From the NCBI GenBank assembly GCA_030654695.1, contig JAURWY010000003.1, positions 41,429-105,428 on the forward strand: DNA of 64,000 nucleotides, written 5' to 3'. Positions 41,529 through 50,912 of this stretch are shown here, in pieces. A program made the position numbers and the translations under genes. The DNA is from Polaromonas sp. (GTDB taxonomy: Bacteria; Pseudomonadota; Gammaproteobacteria; Burkholderiales; Burkholderiaceae_C). Within the stretch, counting starts at the first letter, position 1. Each line of letters starts with the position of its first letter. Below the pieces are notes generated by a model. That model was not told where the DNA came from. It worked only from the letters and a program-made list of their open reading frames with translations, and searched no databases.

Positions 41529-43925
41529 TCAATTTCCATAGGCGGACACCCGGAAGCCAACGTAGCTGCCGCCGTTCGACCGGTAGTTGCTCCAGAGGCG
41601 ATAGAACACGCCAGCGCTGCCAGCGTCGCTCCAGAGGCCAGAGGCCATCGGGAAAAGGTTCGCGGTGCCGTAGTTGTAGTTGTAGTCGTTGCCGAACTGA
41701 CTTGTTCCCGCTGCGCTCATGCCGGCCAAAGCACCAATACCGCAGCAAGAGCGAAGGTAGTCGGTGCCGCTGGTGGCACCGCTGAACACCTGCGTGCTGC
41801 CGTTGCCAAAGTAAACCGCACCCGTGGCGCTGGTCCATGGCAGAAAGCCGGTGATCGAGTCGTAGTTGGTGGCTAAATTACTGGCCGTGCCCCATGCAGC
41901 CGGTGCAGCACCAAAGCCTGCGGTCAGGCTAGATAGCGCCACGCTGGACTTAAGCACATACGCTGTGCCGGTGGTGATGGCGGTAGTGTCTACATCACTG
42001 GTGCCCGCTTGCGTCAGGCCGAGCTGCGCTTGGTACATCGCGCCGTTGACGTCGGTCACACCGCAGGCTTGACCGTTGTGCGTGGTCTTTGCCAGGTTAG
42101 ACGCGCTGCCGGTGAGCGGCTTGGCGGCGCTGCCCGTGCCCGAGGTAGTGAACGTCACCGAAGCATCGTTGGTGTCGGCCAAGCTGCCGTTGTTGCAGCC
42201 TTTGGGGAAGTTGGTGGTGCCTGCGCTGTCGTACCACGCGCAGTAGGTGGTGGCCGTGGCGGCTTGGGCGTGGGCGAGTGACAACTTGGCCAGCGCGTCA
42301 GTCATGAAGATAGACGCAACGTTAAACACGCCTGCGCCCCGGCTGCGGGCCAGCACAATCGAGTCGGCCAAGATGCCGGTGCAACCCGTCATGCCGCTGG
42401 ATGGGTTGTAGCTGGCGTTGGTTGTCAGCGAGATGGGGTTGCCCAGCGCCACCGACTTGCAGCTGTTGCTGTTTTTGCTGGCAAGGTACTTGTCCAAGAA
42501 AAAGCCAGACTTGGCCGAGCCGCCGTCCGTGAAAGCACGGTGCATGGCATAGCCAGCGGTGTTGGCCAGTGCCTCAGTGGCGTAAGCGTCTACACCCACC
42601 ACGTCAATCGCGTTGGCACCGTAGACCGAGAAGCGCGGGCTGGAGGTGCTGCCGATGCGGTAATAAAACCGGGGCACAAACACCATGATGGACGAGTCGG
42701 TGAACTGGTAGTTGCCGTAGTTGGCACTGGTCTTGTCCGTTGTGCCGGTGAGCACGCTGAAGCCGCTTGGCAAAGTGCCGCTGTAAGTGCCCACGCCAAA
42801 ACCCTGCCCGCCCTGCGTACCGATCAGCCCGTCAAAAGACGCCGCCGTGGTGAACGACGTGGCCGTGCTGTAAGCGCTGCTGCCGTTGGCCGCGCCGGTG
42901 TGCTTGACACGCCAGTAATACGTCTGACTCACCGACAAACCGGCGACTGCCCATGTGGTTTTGTTGCTGGTGCTGGCTGTGCTGCTTTGCACAATGGCCG
43001 TGAAGCCTGAATTGGTTGACAACTGCCAGTCACTCGATGCGTGCGTGTCGGACACGCCCAGCCAAGCAAACGCTGAGGACGTCAGTGTGACGCTGCCGTT
43101 TTGGTTGGTGGCACCACTGGTCGGGCTGCTGTTGGTCGGCGTGGTGACACCTGCACCCAGCACCGTCAACGGGAACGCAGTCGGCACACTGTCCGTGGTG
43201 ACTGTGAGGGTGACTGACTGAGCGCTTGCAGGGGCGACAAAGGTGATGGTGTCGCCGGAGATGCTGACTGTGCCTGCACTGACTTGCACCACGTAGTCTG
43301 AGAAAACGTTGTAGTTGGTGATCGTGTAGACGATGGACTGGCTGACGTAGATCGTGGTGGTGCCGGAGAGGCTGGTGCTCGCGAGTTGCACGTCGCCGGT
43401 TTGGCCGTTGATGCTTGAGACGCCCGCCACGCTGCTGACGCCGATAGCCCAAGCCGAGCCCGTCCACACGCGCCAAAGGGTCAGCGTGGTGTCGAAGTAA
43501 GTTGCACCAGCCAGCAAAGCAGCGCCTTGGTTGTCGGTTGTTGGCGCTGTGGTTTTGTTGCCAAGGTTCAGCTTTGAGGCTGCGATGCGGCTGGTCTCTG
43601 CTGCTGCGGCACTTATGCCGGTGGCGGTGCGGTCTGATCCGGTTTGCACGCGGTCGGCGGCTGTGCCGATGGCGTCAGCGGCTGTTAGTTCGGCTTGTTC
43701 CGTGGCGAATACCAATTGCGCCGCACCATTTATTGTGGCGAGTGCGGCCTGGTCAGTTGCTTCGATTGCCGCTGCTGTCGCTGTAGCGGTGTTTTCGTTT
43801 ATTTCGACGCGGGCGGCTTCAGCCTCGACTGAAAAAGCTGGCAGTTGCGTCGCAAAGAAGGTGTCTGTATCGCTGCGGAAAGTTGAGGCTGTGCGGTCGA
43901 GTGAGGGTAATGCGGTGATGGTCAT
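41529..43925 (-). CDS. Tail fibre / receptor-binding protein, target of the DGR
   Basis: A 798-residue protein. The N-terminal about 120 residues are an alanine-rich tail-attachment helix (AAAIEATDQAALATINGAAQ). Middle parts hold beta-domains, including a fibronectin III-like stretch (WQLSTNSGFTAIVQ; QTYYWRVKHTGAANGSSAYS). Residues about 390-798 resemble the formylglycine-enzyme/C-type-lectin-like scaffold used by DGR targets. The last 37 residues are the variable repeat: ten positions (764, 766, 770, 777, 779, 781, 785-788) differ from the TR-encoded residues, all at Asn or Asp template codons. The protein probably binds host receptors. It follows the tail protein gene with a 4-nt overlap. 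Confidence 0.92.
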   Translation of the reverse strand: MTITALPSLDRTASTFRSDTDTFFATQLPAFSVEAEAARVEINENTATATAAAIEATDQAALATINGAAQLVFATEQAELTAADAIGTAADRVQTGSDRTATGISAAAAETSRIAASKLNLGNKTTAPTTDNQGAALLAGATYFDTTLTLWRVWTGSAWAIGVSSVAGVSSINGQTGDVQLASTSLSGTTTIYVSQSIVYTITNYNVFSDYVVQVSAGTVSISGDTITFVAPASAQSVTLTVTTDSVPTAFPLTVLGAGVTTPTNSSPTSGATNQNGSVTLTSSAFAWLGVSDTHASSDWQLSTNSGFTAIVQSSTASTSNKTTWAVAGLSVSQTYYWRVKHTGAANGSSAYSTATSFTTAASFDGLIGTQGGQGFGVGTYSGTLPSGFSVLTGTTDKTSANYGNYQFTDSSIMVFVPRFYYRIGSTSSPRFSVYGANAIDVVGVDAYATEALANTAGYAMHRAFTDGGSAKSGFFLDKYLASKNSNSCKSVALGNPISLTTNASYNPSSGMTGCTGILADSIVLARSRGAGVFNVASIFMTDALAKLSLAHAQAATATTYCAWYDSAGTTNFPKGCNNGSLADTNDASVTFTTSGTGSAAKPLTGSASNLAKTTHNGQACGVTDVNGAMYQAQLGLTQAGTSDVDTTAITTGTAYVLKSSVALSSLTAGFGAAPAAWGTASNLATNYDSITGFLPWTSATGAVYFGNGSTQVFSGATSGTDYLRSCCGIGALAGMSAAGTSQFGNDYNYNYGTANLFPMASGLWSDAGSAGVFYRLWSNYRSNGGSYVGFRVSAYGN
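41543..41653 (-). repeat. DGR variable repeat (VR) at the 3' end of the fibre gene
   Basis: It forms codons about 758-795 of the fibre gene. Relative to the TR it carries 13 substitutions (9 at distinct Asn codons and one at an Asp codon in protein terms; A to G, T or C in the coding sense). The last 21 bp toward the stop codon (41,543-41,563) are unchanged, giving the initiation-of-mutagenic-homology segment, and similarity ends sharply on both sides. Confidence 0.96.
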
Positions 43926-44851
43926 TGGGCGAGTCCTTCTATTTCGAGGCTGGTTAACACGTAAGTGGGGTATGTAATGTCGATGTTGAAGTCGCGAAAG
44001 AAGCCGTAAAGAATGAGCGGCTCGTAACCAGGCTCAGTGGTGGCGCTGTAGACGCAAAGTACGGACTCCATGCTGGCAAGCAGCCGGAAAATCCGGCTTA
44101 ATTCTGATTTTTCAATCATCAATTTCCAAGAGGCGCGTTTGCTGTTTTGGCGTTTGATGATGGTCAGATTGCCAAATGCGTCAGTCTGTTTGACTGAGTA
44201 ACTGATGATCCCAATGGTGGCGCCCATTTGCGTCTCGCCAAGGGTGGAGACTTTGCCGACGTGTGCCACACCGCAAGCCACGTTGCCCGCTGTGCTGGTG
44301 ACGCTGATAGTCAATTCGCCATTGAAAAACTGGCTTGGCAGGTCCGTTAAGGTCAGGTCGGTCTGCTGCGCAAACTCTGCAAAAAACCAATCAAAAAAAC
44401 TGGTGACGATCGTGCCATCAAGATCGACTGTGCGGCTGTAGACGACGGTTCCGTCAGTCTGGTCTTTGAGTGAGATTTCGGCGGTGCGGCCTGTCAACTC
44501 CAACAGCGCCAAGCCGCTAACTGGTCCAGGGTTTATCACGACGGTGAGCGGGCTGGCCAGCGTGCTGATGGTGCCGATCTTTTCGTCAAACATAGCCCAC
44601 TTATTTGTTGGGGCGATGTTGAGCCACTTGGGCGGAGTTCCGGTGATATTGAGATTGGGCGCACCTGTGGAATCTGTGGATGTGTGGGCTGTCTGGCATT
44701 GATAAATTCGGTGAATGCCGGTGGTCATGATGCGTTTGTCCCCCACGGCAAAGGTGCCTGCGGTCCAGACTGGGAAATCAGTTTCTGGCACGGTGCTGCT
44801 GACGACCATGGCGTCGGTCAGTTTGGTTGGGGTGATGATGCTGGCGCTCAT
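43922..44851 (-). CDS. Phage minor tail protein of unknown type
   Basis: A 309-residue protein between the tape measure and the fibre, overlapping both by 4 nt. It contains repeated beta-rich segments (LTVVINPGPVSGLALLELTG; VVYSRTVDLDGTIVTSFFDWFF) and ends with YGFFRDFNIDITYPTYVLTSLEIEGL. This resembles the distal tail or baseplate-hub proteins that connect fibre to tail tip in siphoviruses. The role is inferred from position. Confidence 0.7.
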   Translation of the reverse strand: MSASIITPTKLTDAMVVSSTVPETDFPVWTAGTFAVGDKRIMTTGIHRIYQCQTAHTSTDSTGAPNLNITGTPPKWLNIAPTNKWAMFDEKIGTISTLASPLTVVINPGPVSGLALLELTGRTAEISLKDQTDGTVVYSRTVDLDGTIVTSFFDWFFAEFAQQTDLTLTDLPSQFFNGELTISVTSTAGNVACGVAHVGKVSTLGETQMGATIGIISYSVKQTDAFGNLTIIKRQNSKRASWKLMIEKSELSRIFRLLASMESVLCVYSATTEPGYEPLILYGFFRDFNIDITYPTYVLTSLEIEGLAQ

Positions 44852-47800
44852 GATGTGACGGCCTCCACGGCGATTGCGGTTCCGTTTGGCATAGCGCGTT
44901 CAAGCAGGCGCGCCGTTTTATTGGTGTTTGACGCACTGGCTTGGGCCTCGATGCGCAGGCCCTTCATTTCTTCGTTCACGCCCTGCACTTCTGCGCGCAA
45001 GGCTCGAACTTCAGCAATCAGCTCGCTACTACCTTGCGGGCTGCTCAAGCGAGCCATCAGTAGCCGGTTGTCTGCGGCGGGGATGATCCGCTCGCCCGCG
45101 TGAATGTTGGCAGTCATGTCATAGGGCACGCTGTTGGTGCCTGCCGCGAAGCCATACAATGCGCGGAAACTTTCGGGGTCGCCGTTCCAGCCGGTGGCGC
45201 CGTAAATGTCGCCACCGACAGCTGCAGCTGCTGCATTGAATTGACTTGTGCTGACGCCGCCGACGGCTGATTGATATACCAGCTTTGCAGCGGTTATCAG
45301 GTCGGAGTCGCCAGGTACGACGCTTACACCGCTGCCGTGCGCGTAGGCGCTGCTATTTGCCCAGCCATCTCCACCACCCGCGGCACCCAGTGAGCCGGTT
45401 GCTGCCGCAGCTGCAGCTGCTTGGGCTGCGGCGCTAGCAGCTGCATTTGCTGAGGCCAAGCCGTTGATGGCAGTGCCCAGGTTGGCGATAGCTTGCACGA
45501 CTGTCAGCACGCTGGTGTTGACAGCATTGATAGCGTCTATCTGTGCCTGTGCCGTGCTGATGATTCCCTCAAGACGGGTCATTTCCGCGTCGTGGTTGCT
45601 CTTGAGCAAAGCCAACTGGTCGGTCATTTGGCGCTGCTGGATCTGGTCGGCAGTCAGCGCAGCATCCGTCATTTCGGCCAAGGCGGCTATGTCGTTAGCA
45701 GTTTTGTAAAAGTCGCGGGCGTAGTCTTCGAAAGTTGAGTAAAGCTGTTCTGAGGGTTGTGCGACTGCCCGCAGCGCGTTATCAAGTTGGCCGTCGAGTG
45801 GCAGGCCACCGCCACTGCGGGCTTGGGCGAGTGCCGCAAAAATAGTGGCTTGTGCGCTGCTGCGGTTGGCGCTTTCGGCACCGGCGATGCTCATGCCGTC
45901 GAGAGTGCTGCGCAATATGCTGGAGAGGCTTTGCAGCTTACTCACGCTTGCGCTCACAGTGTCAAGACTGCTTTGCACGGCTGCTGATTGCGCTTCGTAG
46001 GCGCTGGTGATGGTTTTGCGCTCTGCGTCGACTGCGCGGCCTAGTGCGGCCATGGCGTCTGACACACCCTGCTGGGCTGTATCGATCACTTTTTGCAGCG
46101 CATCGGTTGCGGCAGTTGCCAAGTCGTCGGCTATCTGTGCCAGTGTTTCAGCGGTGTCCGAAAAGGTCGGCGCAAGCGACAGCATCATGGCGTAAGCGGC
46201 GCGACCTGACTCTGTTGTTAAGTCAAGCCCGACGGCCAAGGCGCGGAAGGCTTCTTTTGATTCTGGCAAGGTCAAATTAACGCTTGCCAGTGCGCGGGTC
46301 ATGGCTGACTGGCTTTCGGCTGCGCGTTCGGCGTCTGTATAAAACGCTTCGTAAAATGCTTGGCTCTGGCTATTGAGATTTTCTAAGCCGCCAAAGGCTT
46401 CGGCCAAAAGATTTGCCGACTTTGCACCAGCCAGAGACATTTCAAACATGGACTGTCCAAAAATACGCGCCCAGTCGTTTGTGATGGTCAAGCCGTTGGT
46501 CACGCGGGTCAACGTCTCAAGCAAGCCCTCGCCAGCGAGCTGCATGTCTTTCAGACTTGGCGCAATGGCAACGGCCAAGGTGTCGCCCATGGCCGAAAAT
46601 ACGGCGGTCAACAATTCCTGAATCTCTTGGCCGGTTTTGTCTTTGAGGCTGATTTTGCTAAGGCCGGTGTCGATACTCTGAAGTGCGTCGATCTGGTCTT
46701 GTGTAACGCCGATTTGTGTCGCCGCCGTGCTGACGATTTCAAACATTTGTTTGACGGCGGTCGACATGGTTTCGGCGACTTTGGCGTCAACGGCGCTCAT
46801 GGAGGTGTTGTAGCTGGTGCTGCTCTTGCTGCCAAAACCCAAAAGTCCCGAGCTGGATGAGTCGGTGCGGGTGACTTCGTACTGTTGCAAACTGAGCGAT
46901 TTGATGGCTTCGCCAACAGTCTGTTTTGCAAAGGCAAGGCCGAGGTCAGAAAGGCTTGTGCTTGATGAGCTTTTACCGAAGATTGAGCCGATGATGCCGC
47001 CGCCCGATGCGGAGCTGCTGCCCTGAAACTGAGAGCCAAAGGCGTCGAAGCCGCTGCTTAAAAGCGATGAGGTTGCGCCCGCCAAGCTGTTGTTGATGCT
47101 GCGAAGCAAGCTGACCATTTGCGATGTGAACAACAGGCTTGGTTTGGCGTAGCCTTCCAGTGCGTCGAGGCTATTTTGGATACTCTCGCTTTGGGCTGTC
47201 GGGTCGCCCAGCACCGTACCTGTACCGGTGTTTGCGGCTTGGCCTGCAAAGGCGTCCATGCTGACTGATGGAGCGCTGCCGCCTTTGCTCATGCTACCCA
47301 ATACAGCGGCAATGGCCACGGCTGCAGCAGCCATACCCCAAGGGCCAAGGGCACTCATGAACGCCATAAAAACACCAGGTGCTTTGACGACGTTGCGTTC
47401 AGCTTCACCGAGAGTGACAGCTGCTGTTTCAGCAACTTGTCCGGCGGCAACGCCGGTGGCTGTGGTTGTACTGACAAACAGGCTGGTAAATAGCTTTTCT
47501 GCCAAGTTAGCCATCTGCATCAGGTGGGCGGCTTGCTCGATGCCGCTCATCAAGCGATAGCCGTCAGAGCCTTCTTTGAAAAACCCTTTGGCTGCGCCGG
47601 CCATGCTGGCGTAGGCGGAGATTTGGTCTTTGCGGGTACGCTCGATGAGGGCTTGTTCATTGACGGATGCCGTCTCCAGGTTGCTCTTGCCGCCCTCTTT
47701 ACGCAGGGCGTTGATGACGCTCATTTCTTTGGCGTACTCTTTGCCGGATTCAGCCAGCACGCCCATGACGCTGACCATGCGGGCCAAGCCGTCACCAGCC

Positions 47801-50109
47801 GTAGCGAAGGTTTCGCGCAAGGTGTTGCCCCAGTCTTTGAAGGGGTCTTGAACTTTGTTGCCGACCAGCCGCTCGGTTTGGTCGAGACCGGCTTGTGCAA
47901 CGTCTTTGCCAGCACTGGCGTTGGCGGTGCCAGTGGCGACATTTTTCAGGGCGGTGAGCTGGGCAATTGTGGTGGCGAAGTTGTCGTTTTGCTCCTTGGT
48001 CAGACCTATTTGTTCGGCAATGGCTTTGTTGTGTAACGTGGTGGCGAGTGCAGCACTCAAATTAGCGACTTCTTCACGGGCCAAGATGGTGGCCGTGCTG
48101 TCAATGGCGATGCCGTGCAGGCGCACAGTTTTGGTCTGGGCTTCCAGTGCGCGTGTTTCTGCGTTCAGTGCGGCAGTTTTTAAAATACCGTCGCCCAAGA
48201 CCTTGCTGAGGGCTTCGTTATATTTTTTTGCGAGCTCGGCAGCGGCCACTAGCAGCTCGTTGTTGTATTTGGCGTTGATGCCAATTTCGTCTTCGCGCAG
48301 CTTGGTCAGCTCGCCGTTGTATTTGACGACGGCACTGGCTTTGTCTTTGGTGGCGAGCTTAGAGCTCTCGACGGCTTTTATCTCAAGGTTGACCAGCGAC
48401 TGTATGCCGGCGTTAGCACCCAAAGCCAAGTCGCGTTTTTGAGTGTAAAAATCTTGGTCTTGCACCAGCCCGGCGGCGCGGCTGGCGGTGAGGGCTTCTT
48501 GGGATCTTTTTTCGCCGCTGGTGACGGTTATTTGCAGTTGCTCGTACAGCGCGACTTGGGCATCAACAGCGGTTTTTATGGTGTCGTCGACGGCGGCTTT
48601 AGGCGCTTTGGCGCGAATGGCGGCCAAGTCTTTGTTGCGTTGCTCGGCGCTGACTTTGCCTAAAAATTTAGTGTCGTAGTCGGCCAGTTGCTTGGCGAGT
48701 TTGTCGCCGCCGGACTGGTAGTCGGCCATGAAGGCGGTGCGCGCAGCGGTGGTGACCCGCTTGGTTTCGTCGGTCAAGTCTCTGGCAAATTCGGAGTAAC
48801 TTCTGAAGGCATTGGCCATCTTGGCGCCGGAAGATTTAATCAGGTCGTCACGCACAGCGTCAGGAATTCCGGCAAATTGGCCGGTTCGGTTGATGACTGC
48901 CTGATACTTGTTGTAAGCGTCGGTGTATTCTTTGCCCGAGTCCAGTGCAGTTTGATTTGGAAGTGGCTCGATGGATAAACCTGCGAGCTGGTTGCGCTCT
49001 CTCAGCTTGGCGGCTTGTTGGTCGACGCGCTTGATGATGTCTTCGTGCGACTCAATAACCTTTGTCTTGACGGCCTCTTCGCCGTTAACGCCAGCGGCGC
49101 GCCATGCCACCCACGCGGCCGCACCCAAACCCAAGGCGGTGACGACCAAGCCAATGGGGCCGCCGAGTGCGCCCGTGGCCAGCGCTAGGGCGCTGGATGC
49201 CACCGTGGCTGCAGTGGTTGAGATGCGCAGCAGCACATAGGCGGCGGCCAGTGAGCCAGCGGCCACCACGGCAGTGTCCATATTGTTGGACAGCACCACC
49301 AGCCCGTCGGCAAAGCCCCGGCTGATGCCGTTGGCTTGGTCAAACACGCCAATGGTTTGTAGCAGGCTGTTTTGAATCAGCGTCATGGCCTGCCCGATGG
49401 TGGTGGGCAGTTGTTCAAACTCAGCGTCAATCCGGCCCTTCATGCGCTCAAGCGCGGTGAAGACGACTTCAGTGGTTATTTTTCCTTCGGCGGCGAGTGT
49501 TTTGAGCGCGCCTACGGGTTGGCCCATGCCTTCGGCTAGTGCTTGTGCCAGGCGCGGGGCCTGCTCTAAAACGCTGTTGAGTTCTTCGCCGCGCAAGGCG
49601 CCAGCGTTCATGCCCTGACCAAACTGGACCATGGCGGCGCGGGCGCTCTCGGCGCTACCGCCTGAGATGGTCATGGCTTTGGATAGCGTCTCTGTAATGC
49701 CTAAAACGCGGCTTTGGCTGGCGCCCATCTCGGATGCTGAGCGGGACAGTGTGACATAGACTTCGGACAAACCCTGCACACCGACACGGGAGCGCGCAGC
49801 TATTTCAAACAGCTGCTGCTGCGCTACAGCGGCACTACCGACGCCCTGGCTGGCGAGAGCTACGCGGGCGTTGAGGCTGGCGTAGGCGTCTGTGAGCGCG
49901 GCTATTTTGTTGACGCTGAAAGCGGCGGCGGCAATGGCGCCCATGCTGGCGAGTTGGTTGCTCAAGCCTTGCACACCGGCGCTGGCGCTACCAAAACCAC
50001 GCGACATATTGCCGGTCATGGTGGCAGTTTTTAGTTGCGCAGCGTCTATAGCGGTTTTGAACTGAGCGTCGTCGACGGCCAGTGTGAACTTGATACTGGT
50101 GTCAGCCAT
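44848..50109 (-). CDS. Tail tape measure protein
   Basis: A 1,753-residue protein, the longest in the window. The tape-measure N-terminal domain spans about residues 60-260 (QLFEIAARSRVGVQGLSEVY; LRGEELNSVLEQAPRLAQALAEGMG). Long coiled-coil and alanine-rich stretches follow, with hydrophobic segments (LLRISTTAATVASSALALATG; MAAAVAIAAVLGSM). It sets tail length, suggesting a tail of roughly 250 nm by the usual about 1.5 Å per residue rule. It lies directly after the frameshifted tail chaperone genes, as expected. Confidence 0.92.
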   Translation of the reverse strand: MADTSIKFTLAVDDAQFKTAIDAAQLKTATMTGNMSRGFGSASAGVQGLSNQLASMGAIAAAAFSVNKIAALTDAYASLNARVALASQGVGSAAVAQQQLFEIAARSRVGVQGLSEVYVTLSRSASEMGASQSRVLGITETLSKAMTISGGSAESARAAMVQFGQGMNAGALRGEELNSVLEQAPRLAQALAEGMGQPVGALKTLAAEGKITTEVVFTALERMKGRIDAEFEQLPTTIGQAMTLIQNSLLQTIGVFDQANGISRGFADGLVVLSNNMDTAVVAAGSLAAAYVLLRISTTAATVASSALALATGALGGPIGLVVTALGLGAAAWVAWRAAGVNGEEAVKTKVIESHEDIIKRVDQQAAKLRERNQLAGLSIEPLPNQTALDSGKEYTDAYNKYQAVINRTGQFAGIPDAVRDDLIKSSGAKMANAFRSYSEFARDLTDETKRVTTAARTAFMADYQSGGDKLAKQLADYDTKFLGKVSAEQRNKDLAAIRAKAPKAAVDDTIKTAVDAQVALYEQLQITVTSGEKRSQEALTASRAAGLVQDQDFYTQKRDLALGANAGIQSLVNLEIKAVESSKLATKDKASAVVKYNGELTKLREDEIGINAKYNNELLVAAAELAKKYNEALSKVLGDGILKTAALNAETRALEAQTKTVRLHGIAIDSTATILAREEVANLSAALATTLHNKAIAEQIGLTKEQNDNFATTIAQLTALKNVATGTANASAGKDVAQAGLDQTERLVGNKVQDPFKDWGNTLRETFATAGDGLARMVSVMGVLAESGKEYAKEMSVINALRKEGGKSNLETASVNEQALIERTRKDQISAYASMAGAAKGFFKEGSDGYRLMSGIEQAAHLMQMANLAEKLFTSLFVSTTTATGVAAGQVAETAAVTLGEAERNVVKAPGVFMAFMSALGPWGMAAAAVAIAAVLGSMSKGGSAPSVSMDAFAGQAANTGTGTVLGDPTAQSESIQNSLDALEGYAKPSLLFTSQMVSLLRSINNSLAGATSSLLSSGFDAFGSQFQGSSSASGGGIIGSIFGKSSSSTSLSDLGLAFAKQTVGEAIKSLSLQQYEVTRTDSSSSGLLGFGSKSSTSYNTSMSAVDAKVAETMSTAVKQMFEIVSTAATQIGVTQDQIDALQSIDTGLSKISLKDKTGQEIQELLTAVFSAMGDTLAVAIAPSLKDMQLAGEGLLETLTRVTNGLTITNDWARIFGQSMFEMSLAGAKSANLLAEAFGGLENLNSQSQAFYEAFYTDAERAAESQSAMTRALASVNLTLPESKEAFRALAVGLDLTTESGRAAYAMMLSLAPTFSDTAETLAQIADDLATAATDALQKVIDTAQQGVSDAMAALGRAVDAERKTITSAYEAQSAAVQSSLDTVSASVSKLQSLSSILRSTLDGMSIAGAESANRSSAQATIFAALAQARSGGGLPLDGQLDNALRAVAQPSEQLYSTFEDYARDFYKTANDIAALAEMTDAALTADQIQQRQMTDQLALLKSNHDAEMTRLEGIISTAQAQIDAINAVNTSVLTVVQAIANLGTAINGLASANAAASAAAQAAAAAAATGSLGAAGGGDGWANSSAYAHGSGVSVVPGDSDLITAAKLVYQSAVGGVSTSQFNAAAAAVGGDIYGATGWNGDPESFRALYGFAAGTNSVPYDMTANIHAGERIIPAADNRLLMARLSSPQGSSELIAEVRALRAEVQGVNEEMKGLRIEAQASASNTNKTARLLERAMPNGTAIAVEAVTS

Positions 50110-50132
50110 GCGTTTGCTTTAGGTGAGTGGTT

Positions 50133-50875
50133 TTAACTGGCTTGACTGGCTCTTTGCTCAGCCCAGACGTCCAGTACGGCGAATTCCATGGCTTGCAAGC
50201 CGTTGAACAGCTCGGCGCGGTCTTTGGCTTTGATGGCCAGCACGTCACGCATGAAGGCAGTGACGCCCGCGTAGTCAAGGCCTGTTTTGTCGCCCATGCC
50301 GCCCACGCGCCACTGCGTTTGCACTTGCTGCCAAAGGCGAAAGGCGGCCACGTTGCAGGGCCAGAGATAGACTTTGTCTTGTGGCTGAGGTGCCCTACCC
50401 TCTTCTTCGCCGTCTTCTGTACCGTCGTCCGGCCGTAGGCCAAAGACGGCCAGGGCGTTGTCGAGTTCAGTGTCTGGTGTGGGGTCTGCATGGTGCTGAA
50501 TGTGTAATTGGCCGCGTGCTTGCAGACGCGCGACCTGTGCTAGTTTTTTTCCTTAGCGCCGCATTCTTTGAGGTAGGCGGTGAAACAAACGGAGGCAACG
50601 CCAGCAACATTGAGCAGGGCTTCCAAGGCTTCGGCACTGAATTCAGCCGGCTCGCCGGTGGCGTCTAGCAGCAAGCGCTGACCAGACCAGCCGGTGATGA
50701 CGTCGGCCATGAAGTCTTTGACCTTGCGTTCTTTGTCTTCAAGGCGGGCTGAAATATCGTCTTGCGGCAAGCGATCAGCGATCAGCGTGAAGCTGAACAG
50801 GCGTGCTACGCCTTTGTTTTTAAGGGTGAACTTGACGGGGACTTCGACGGTGTTTTCAACGGCTAGGGTGAACAT
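50133..50875 (-). CDS. Tail assembly chaperone fusion (G-GT-like) made by -1 ribosomal frameshift
   Basis: The upstream frame (start 50,875) ends at TAG 50,540-50,542, just after the heptamer A AAA AAC. A -1 slip there enters a second frame that stays open from CTA at 50,541-50,543 through LAQVARLQARG, DNALAVFGLRPDDG, VYLWPCNVAAFRLWQQ and down to a stop at 50,133; the second part resembles the DUF1799-type T protein. The fused product (about 247 residues) together with the short form would chaperone the tape measure, as gpG/gpGT do in lambda. No independent good start for the second frame is seen. Confidence 0.8.
50540..50875 (-). CDS. Tail assembly chaperone, short form (G-like)
   Basis: The start is MFTLAVENTVEVPVKFTLKNK (50,875); an upstream in-frame ATG at 50,959 would translate a REP-like palindrome and is rejected. 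The 111-residue protein has the small alpha/beta form of siphovirus tail chaperones (LIADRLPQDDISARLEDKER; EFSAEALEALLNVAGVASV). It follows the tail tube gene and precedes the tape measure. Most ribosomes should stop at TAG 50,540, making this form more abundant than the fusion. Confidence 0.82.
   Translation of the reverse strand: MFTLAVENTVEVPVKFTLKNKGVARLFSFTLIADRLPQDDISARLEDKERKVKDFMADVITGWSGQRLLLDATGEPAEFSAEALEALLNVAGVASVCFTAYLKECGAKEKN
50543..50549 (-). promoter_or_regulatory. Slippery heptamer A AAA AAC for -1 frameshifting
   Basis: In the coding sense the codons GAA AAA AAC TAG end the short chaperone frame. The X XXY YYZ heptamer is in the right phase, and the -1 frame continues open for 137 codons. 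Stimulatory secondary structure downstream was not worked out. Confidence 0.8.
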
Positions 50876-50912
50876 GCAAGGCTTTCGGGTATTTGGGATT
50901 AAGAGTGAGGGC

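Noticed and set aside
50102..50491. A 129-codon open frame across the second tail-chaperone frame
   Set aside because: It lies in a different phase from the frameshift continuation, has a composition typical of out-of-frame GC-rich DNA (many Thr, Ser, Pro, Lys), and overlaps the tape measure start.
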